This document shows, piece after piece, positions 59,693 through 64,000 of a stretch of 64,000 bases of DNA. The DNA comes from Acinetobacter sp. WCHAc010034. GTDB taxonomy: Bacteria; Pseudomonadota; Gammaproteobacteria; Pseudomonadales; Moraxellaceae. A program made the translations under genes and the position numbers. How positions within the stretch are numbered: the stretch's first letter is position 1; every line of letters starts with the position of its first letter. The notes beneath the pieces are model-generated. The model worked only from the letters and a program-made list of their open reading frames with translations, did not search any database and had not been told where the DNA came from. The stretch spans positions 1,922,001 through 1,986,000 of the forward strand of contig NZ_CP032279.1 of NCBI RefSeq assembly GCF_001696615.3, read 5' to 3'.

Positions 59693-59901
59693 GGGCGAAT
59701 CAATGCATTGAAAATTGGTCAGGGCTATATATTGCCATAATCTCACAGTTTCGTCTTGCTGTTGTGTTTTCACTCAATATTTTTATAAAATTAGCCCGCT
59801 TTTATATCAGTAAAATATATTTTAAAAATAAATATAAATCAGTTTTTCTTATTAATAATTCTGGATAGAATGCCCTTAACCCTCTGGATGAGCATTCCGC
59901 G

Positions 59902-61035
59902 ATGAAAAAGCCTTTTTATCAGCTGCAGCAGAAGCAGGACCTGATCCGCCAGTTTACCCCGAACTGGTTTACCGTCACGATGGGCACCGGCGTTGCGGCT
60001 CTGGTGCTGGCGGAGCTTCCCTTCGCCAATGGCGCGCTTTGGCAAATCGGCGCGGCGGTATGGCACTTCAATATCGGCTTATTCGCAGTATTTTCTGCGC
60101 TGTATGCTTTGCGCTGGCTGCTTTATCCGGATGAAGCCCGGCAGATTTTTAGCCATCCTGCGATGAGCCTGTTTCTCGGCGCCATTCCGATGGGCCTGGC
60201 GACCATTCTGAACGGCTTGCTGAAATTTGGCGCGGTGCTGTACGGCGATATTGCGGTTCAGATTGCCCAGCTGCTGTGGTATGCCGATGCGGCTTTAGCG
60301 CTGCTGATTGCTTGGTGCGTGCCGTTTTTCATGTACAGCCGCCAGCGGCATGAGCTGAAAAGCATGACGGCGGTGTGGCTGCTGCCGATTGTGGCCTGCG
60401 AAGTGGCGGCGGCTTCCGGCGGGCTGCTGCTGGGGCATATGGATGCCGGCCCGCATGCCGCGGGCATCCTGCTGGGCAGCTATGTGCTTTGGGGAATTTC
60501 GGTGCTGCCGGCCTTTGCGGTATTGACTATTTTGATGCTGCGCCTGGCGCTGCATCAGCTGCCGCCGAAGGAAATGGCCATCAGCAGCTGGCTGGCATTG
60601 GGCCCGGTCGGCACCGGGGCTTTGGCGCTGCTGGCGCTGGGGCAGCATGCGCCGCAGGTTTTGGCGGCCATTCGCCTGCAGGCTTTGGGTGAGCTGTTTC
60701 AGCATGCGGGCATCTTCGCGGCTTTGCTGCTGCTGGGCTTTGGCCTGTGGTGGCTGGGCATTGCGGTTTTAAGCACCTTATCCCAGCTGAAAGGCCTGCC
60801 GTTTAATTTAGGCTGGTGGGGCCTAACGTTTCCCCTTGGCGTGTTCACGCTGGCCATGCTGAATCTTGGGCAGCAGCTTCAGATCGGATTTTTCTGCAGC
60901 GCCGCCTATGCGCTGGGCGCGGTGCTGATTGGGCTGTGGCTGATGGTGGCCTATCAGACCGCAAAAGGCTGCTACCGCGGCAGCCTGTTTTTCTCGCCGT
61001 GCCTGAAAGCCTATTTGGAGCAGCGCAGCAGCTGA
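59902..61035 (+). CDS. TDT-family transporter (TehA/Mae1/SLAC1-like)
   Basis: This 377-residue protein has about ten hydrophobic segments. FTPNWFTVTMGTGVAALVLAELPF is the family's opening motif (F-x-p-x-w-F-x-x-v-M-G-T-G), and repeated PMGLATILNGL and WALGPVGTGALALL-type segments follow. The tellurite-resistance/dicarboxylate transporter family moves anions such as malate or sulfite. The substrate is not determinable here. The ATG has a weak ribosome site. Confidence 0.83.
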   Translation: MKKPFYQLQQKQDLIRQFTPNWFTVTMGTGVAALVLAELPFANGALWQIGAAVWHFNIGLFAVFSALYALRWLLYPDEARQIFSHPAMSLFLGAIPMGLATILNGLLKFGAVLYGDIAVQIAQLLWYADAALALLIAWCVPFFMYSRQRHELKSMTAVWLLPIVACEVAAASGGLLLGHMDAGPHAAGILLGSYVLWGISVLPAFAVLTILMLRLALHQLPPKEMAISSWLALGPVGTGALALLALGQHAPQVLAAIRLQALGELFQHAGIFAALLLLGFGLWWLGIAVLSTLSQLKGLPFNLGWWGLTFPLGVFTLAMLNLGQQLQIGFFCSAAYALGAVLIGLWLMVAYQTAKGCYRGSLFFSPCLKAYLEQRSS

Positions 61036-61135
61036 AGGGCGCGCATGCCCGGATTGGGGCGGCCGGCGGTAAGGCGCAGGATTTGCGCCTTGGGCTTTTT
61101 TGTTTTTTAATGGGAAAAAATTTTCTTGAGTGCTG

Positions 61136-61705
61136 ATGATGCCGAATGCTCTTGCCTTAATGATGGCGCTGCCGAATGAATCAAAAGGCCTGTTTGAACA
61201 GGCGGGTGTGGAGGTGCATTACAGCGGCATCGGCAAAGTCAATGCCGCCTTTAAAGCCTTTGAAGTGATTCAGAAAACCGGATGCGCAACCCTGCTGAAC
61301 CTGGGCACTGCCGGCAGTTCGCATTTTGATGCGCACAGCCTGATTGAAGTCACCCAGTTTGTGCAGCGCGACATGGACGTGTCGCCGCTGGGCTTTGCAG
61401 TGGGGGTGACGCCGATGGATGCCGACCATCCGGCTGAAATTGCGCTGGACGGCTATTTCCAGGATTTGCCTAAGGGCATCTGCGGCACAGGCGACAGCTT
61501 TGAAACCGGCCTGCCGAAAGTGCCGTGCAATCTGGTGGACATGGAAGGCTATGCGATTGCCAAAGTCTGCAAAAAGCTCGGCGTGCGCCTGATTTCAGTG
61601 AAATACATCAGCGACGGCGCCAATGGCACTGCGCATCTGGACTGGGAAGAGAATCTGCTGCTGGGCGCGCAAAAACTGCTTGCGCTGTATCAAACGCTAA
61701 AATGA
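61136..61705 (+). CDS. Nucleoside-phosphorylase-like protein (MTA/SAH nucleosidase fold)
   Basis: This 189-residue protein has the PNP/UDP-phosphorylase fold: ALMMALPNESKGLFEQAGVEVHYSGIGKVNAAF, LLNLGTAGSSHFDAHSLIEV, and the nucleobase-binding LVDMEGYAIAKVCKKL, where the DMEG-like Glu binds the nucleoside ribose. KYISDGANGTAHLDW carries the catalytic Asp position. It is shorter than Pfs/MtnN (about 230), so activity and substrate are uncertain. The start could be 61130 (GTG), 61136 or 61139. Confidence 0.8.
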   Translation: MMPNALALMMALPNESKGLFEQAGVEVHYSGIGKVNAAFKAFEVIQKTGCATLLNLGTAGSSHFDAHSLIEVTQFVQRDMDVSPLGFAVGVTPMDADHPAEIALDGYFQDLPKGICGTGDSFETGLPKVPCNLVDMEGYAIAKVCKKLGVRLISVKYISDGANGTAHLDWEENLLLGAQKLLALYQTLK

Positions 61706-61779
61706 GGGCGAAGGGAAGGGGCGGTCGGCGGCCATAGACTGCTATGGCCATATGCCAAATTGCCGCAGGGCGCGGTAAC

Positions 61780-62400
61780 TTATTCTCCGCTGCGCGGAAT
61801 TGCGCCGTACAGCATCATATGCACTGTATGCTTAATGATGCGCTGCTGCATGCTGCGGTTGCGCAGGGTTTTGCCGGTGACCATTTCCATCTGCGTAGCG
61901 AAATCCGCATAGTTCTGGGTAATGGCCCAGATATTCAGGATGAAAAGCTCAGGGTCAATTTCTTTGGAAATTTTGCCCTGCTCTTGCCACATCAGAATGA
62001 CTTTCGCTTTGCGCTTCACCAGCTTCTTCAGCGGGCCTTTCAGGATTTCCAGAATATGCGGCGCGCCCTGAATTACTTCCAGCGCAAATAGGCGCGAAGC
62101 TTTCGGCTGGGTGCGCGACACTTCAATTTTCTGCATCAGGTAATTGGCAATCGCCTCTTCCGGCTCTAAGTCTGCTTCCAGCATTTGCAGCGGCGCCAGC
62201 CATTTCTGCAGAACTGTTGTCAGAACTTCGACATACAGCGCTTCTTTATTTTCATAGTAATAGAAAATATTCGACTTATGCATCTCTGCAATCTGCGCGA
62301 TTTCATCCAGGCTTGCCCCGCTAAATCCGTAGAGGGAAAAAACATCCAGAGCGGCATTCAGCAGCTGGTGGCGTTTTTGGGTACTTTTTTTTTGTTCCAT
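61780..62400 (-). CDS. TetR-family regulator, RutR-like
   Basis: This 206-residue regulator has an N-terminal helix-turn-helix (RHQLLNAALDVFSLYGFSGASLDEIAQIAEMHKSNIFYYYENKEALYVEVLT) and a C-terminal ligand domain resembling RutR/TetR_C_3 (PKASRLFALEVIQGAPHILEIL; IWAITQNYADFATQMEMVTG). RutR binds uracil or thymine in E. coli. No rut genes are present here, so the ligand and targets are open. Confidence 0.83.
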   Translation of the reverse strand: MEQKKSTQKRHQLLNAALDVFSLYGFSGASLDEIAQIAEMHKSNIFYYYENKEALYVEVLTTVLQKWLAPLQMLEADLEPEEAIANYLMQKIEVSRTQPKASRLFALEVIQGAPHILEILKGPLKKLVKRKAKVILMWQEQGKISKEIDPELFILNIWAITQNYADFATQMEMVTGKTLRNRSMQQRIIKHTVHMMLYGAIPRSGE

Positions 62401-62935
62401 TAGCACTCGAAAGCATTAAAAAAAGGGGAATGGGCAATTGTACGGCAAATCATCAGATTTGTGCACAATCAGAGCGGGTAATTTTATGAATAATGGCCAT
62501 TTATTTTTCGGTTTATCGCTTAAATTATGCTGCATGATGGAATTAAATCAAATAAAAAAATGTATGCTGAAAATTAAGAAAGATTATTTTTATTCATAGG
62601 TTAAGCCGCCGCCGGCGGCTTTCCGGCTGGGCTTTGGCAGCCGCGCGCCGGCTGCGCTGAACAGCGCCTTGAATGATCGGAAATTGCCCATGCGGCAGGC
62701 GCGCTGCCGGCCTGAATGCGCAATATGGCTTGATCCGGCAGATGAACCGGCCCCAAGCTGCAGCAGCTTCGCTGGCATCTTGCATGGCTGAAATGGCGGG
62801 CTAAGCCCTGTTCAGTCCAAAGCTTTTCAGTCAGCTTCTGCATGTCCAGCCGGGGCTGGGCATCCCGCGCGCCCCTCAGCTCTGTTCCACGTGAAACCTT
62901 GCCTGCATGCCAGGCGCTGGCAGCAGCTTTTGGCA
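62401..62935. other. Intergenic region between the regulator and ssuD
   Basis: About 530 bases. Open frames are present on the minus strand (for example from 62785 and 62939) but none has family-like sequence or a good ribosome site. A parS-like site lies at 62883-62898. No other signal was found. Confidence 0.5.
62883..62898. promoter_or_regulatory. parS-like centromere site
   Basis: TGTTCCACGTGAAACC matches TGTTNCACGTGAAACA except for the last base. It is intergenic, which argues for function. Confidence 0.75.
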
Positions 62936-64000
62936 TCAAGCCGGTTCCTGAGTTCTCTTTGGGCTTTCATCCGGCGTGTAGCTGTTTGCGACAATTTCGC
63001 CGAAGGGGCCAGTCAGATTCGGCTGCGCCAGCTTTTGCTGAATTTCCAGCGGCAGCAGCGGGAACACCAGCTCAGCAAAGCGGATGGCTTCCTCCAGATG
63101 CGGATAGCCGGAAAAAATAAAGGTGCTGATGCCCAGATCGGCATATTCCTGAATGCGGGCCGCCACCGTTTCCGGGTCGCCGACCAGCGCTGTGCCGGCG
63201 CCGCCGCGGACCAGGCCGACGCCGGCCCACAGGTTCGGAGAAACTTCCAGCCGGCTGCGGTCGCCGTTGTGCAGTTCCGCCATGCGGCGCTGGCCGACAG
63301 AATCCATGCTGCTGAATTTCTGCTGGGCAGCGGCGATGGTGGCATCGTCCACATACTGGATCAGCTCATCAGCAGCCTGCCATGCCTGCGCATTGGTTTC
63401 GCGCACAATCACATGCAGGCGGATGCCGTAATTCAGTTCGCGGCCTTTGGCTGCCGCTTTGGCTTTGACATGCTCTATTTTTTCTTTGACGGCTGCCGGC
63501 GGTTCGCCCCAGGTCAGGTAGGTGTCGACTTGCGCTGCCGCCAATTCTACGGCAGCGTCTGAAGAGCCGCCGAACCACAGCGGCGGGTAGGGCTGCTGCA
63601 CCGGCGGATAAAGCAGTTTGGCGCCATCTACGCTGAGGCGTTCGCCATGGAAGCTGAAGCTTTCACCGCTGTGCGAGCGGGTCAGGATTTCACGCCAGAT
63701 GGCGGTGTATTCGGCTGCCGTTTCATAGCGCGCGGCGTGGTCTTCATACACGCCATCGCCTTTCAGCTCCTGCTCATCGCCGCCGGTGACCAGATTCAGC
63801 AAAACCCGGCCATTGGACAGGCGGTCAAGCGTGGCCGCCATGCGGGCAGCCAGCGCCGGCGTGGTCACGCCGGGGCGCAGCGCCACCAGAAACTTCAGGC
63901 GCTTTGTGGCGTCAATCAGGCTGGCCGCGGTCAGCCAGGGGTCTTCACATGAGCGGCCTGTCGGGATTAAAACGCCTTCATAGCCCAAGCTGTCGGCAGC
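62936..64000 (-). CDS. ssuD: SsuD, FMNH2-dependent alkanesulfonate monooxygenase (3' part)
   Basis: The window holds the last 354 residues of a luciferase-like flavin monooxygenase; the first part lies beyond the right edge. The sequence [29 protein letters not shown] matches SsuD, as do [44 protein letters not shown] and [11 protein letters not shown]. It releases sulfite from alkanesulfonates for use as a sulfur source. Partners (ssuE, ssuABC) would lie outside the window. Confidence 0.95.
   Translation of the reverse strand, partial: AADSLGYEGVLIPTGRSCEDPWLTAASLIDATKRLKFLVALRPGVTTPALAARMAATLDRLSNGRVLLNLVTGGDEQELKGDGVYEDHAARYETAAEYTAIWREILTRSHSGESFSFHGERLSVDGAKLLYPPVQQPYPPLWFGGSSDAAVELAAAQVDTYLTWGEPPAAVKEKIEHVKAKAAAKGRELNYGIRLHVIVRETNAQAWQAADELIQYVDDATIAAAQQKFSSMDSVGQRRMAELHNGDRSRLEVSPNLWAGVGLVRGGAGTALVGDPETVAARIQEYADLGISTFIFSGYPHLEEAIRFAELVFPLLPLEIQQKLAQPNLTGPFGEIVANSYTPDESPKRTQEPA

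Noticed and set aside
62601..62939. A 112-codon minus-strand frame between the TetR gene and ssuD
   Set aside because: Ala/Pro/Arg-rich shadow-like translation with no ribosome site; contains the parS-like site.

Overview
The window is a chromosomal segment spanning the replication-origin region of an Acinetobacter-like gammaproteobacterium (Moraxellaceae). The evidence is the gene order rpmH-rnpA-yidD-yidC-mnmE on the minus strand, an AT-rich region with DnaA boxes, then dnaA-dnaN-recF-gyrB on the plus strand; an Acinetobacter-type 16S rRNA; and a tandem set of AdeT-like 'putative solute-binding' proteins. Third codon positions are rich in G and C, more than I would expect for the A. baumannii group, so a higher-GC relative is likely. 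Four parS-like sites (10357, 22466, 39043, 62883) fit an origin-proximal location.

Layout. 1-9.1 kb: purE (partial), a DMT-family membrane protein, mpl, an AT-rich unknown gene broken by one in-frame stop, two mini-GNAT paralogues, a 27-aa membrane peptide, a TerC/Alx gene behind a yybP-ykoY (Mn2+) riboswitch, a nucleotidyltransferase, guaD, hpt and a GlsB/YeaQ protein. 9.1-9.5 kb: a 388-bp non-autonomous IS4-like element inserted in the loop of an old terminator. 9.5-14.2 kb: dsbC-like gene, a divergent DmeF/RcnR-type metal efflux pair with its operator, an MFS transporter, and a Fic gene preceded by two 12-bp-phased repeat arrays. 14.6-25.7 kb: the origin region proper. 25.8-39.8 kb: a small unknown gene, a second DnaA-box pair, yheS (ABC-F), three AdeT-like paralogues, erpA, an unknown, a matrixin-type metalloprotease, dnaK-grpE with a sigma-32-like promoter, an esterase and an acetoacetate-decarboxylase-like gene. 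39.8-46.3 kb: ppiA and a complete rrn operon (16S, tRNA-Ile, tRNA-Ala, 23S, 5S).

46.5-54.7 kb is the accessory part: an aromatic-acid transporter, a decayed 5S fragment, Sel1-repeat and ankyrin genes, a DJ-1/PfpI gene, a lipoprotein subtilase autotransporter whose frame is broken inside an 8-bp repeat tract, and three minus-strand intergenic loci that I read as Gac/Rsm-type small RNAs. Each has a GacA-box-like palindrome, a -10 box 41-44 bp further on, AGGAT hairpin loops and a terminator whose own loop carries GGA. I consider this the most interesting system in the window.

54.7-64 kb: slpA-lspA-ileS-ribF on the minus strand, a TDT-family transporter, a nucleoside-phosphorylase-like gene, a RutR-like TetR regulator and the 3' part of ssuD.

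All calls come from reading the sequence. No database search, folding program or alignment was run.
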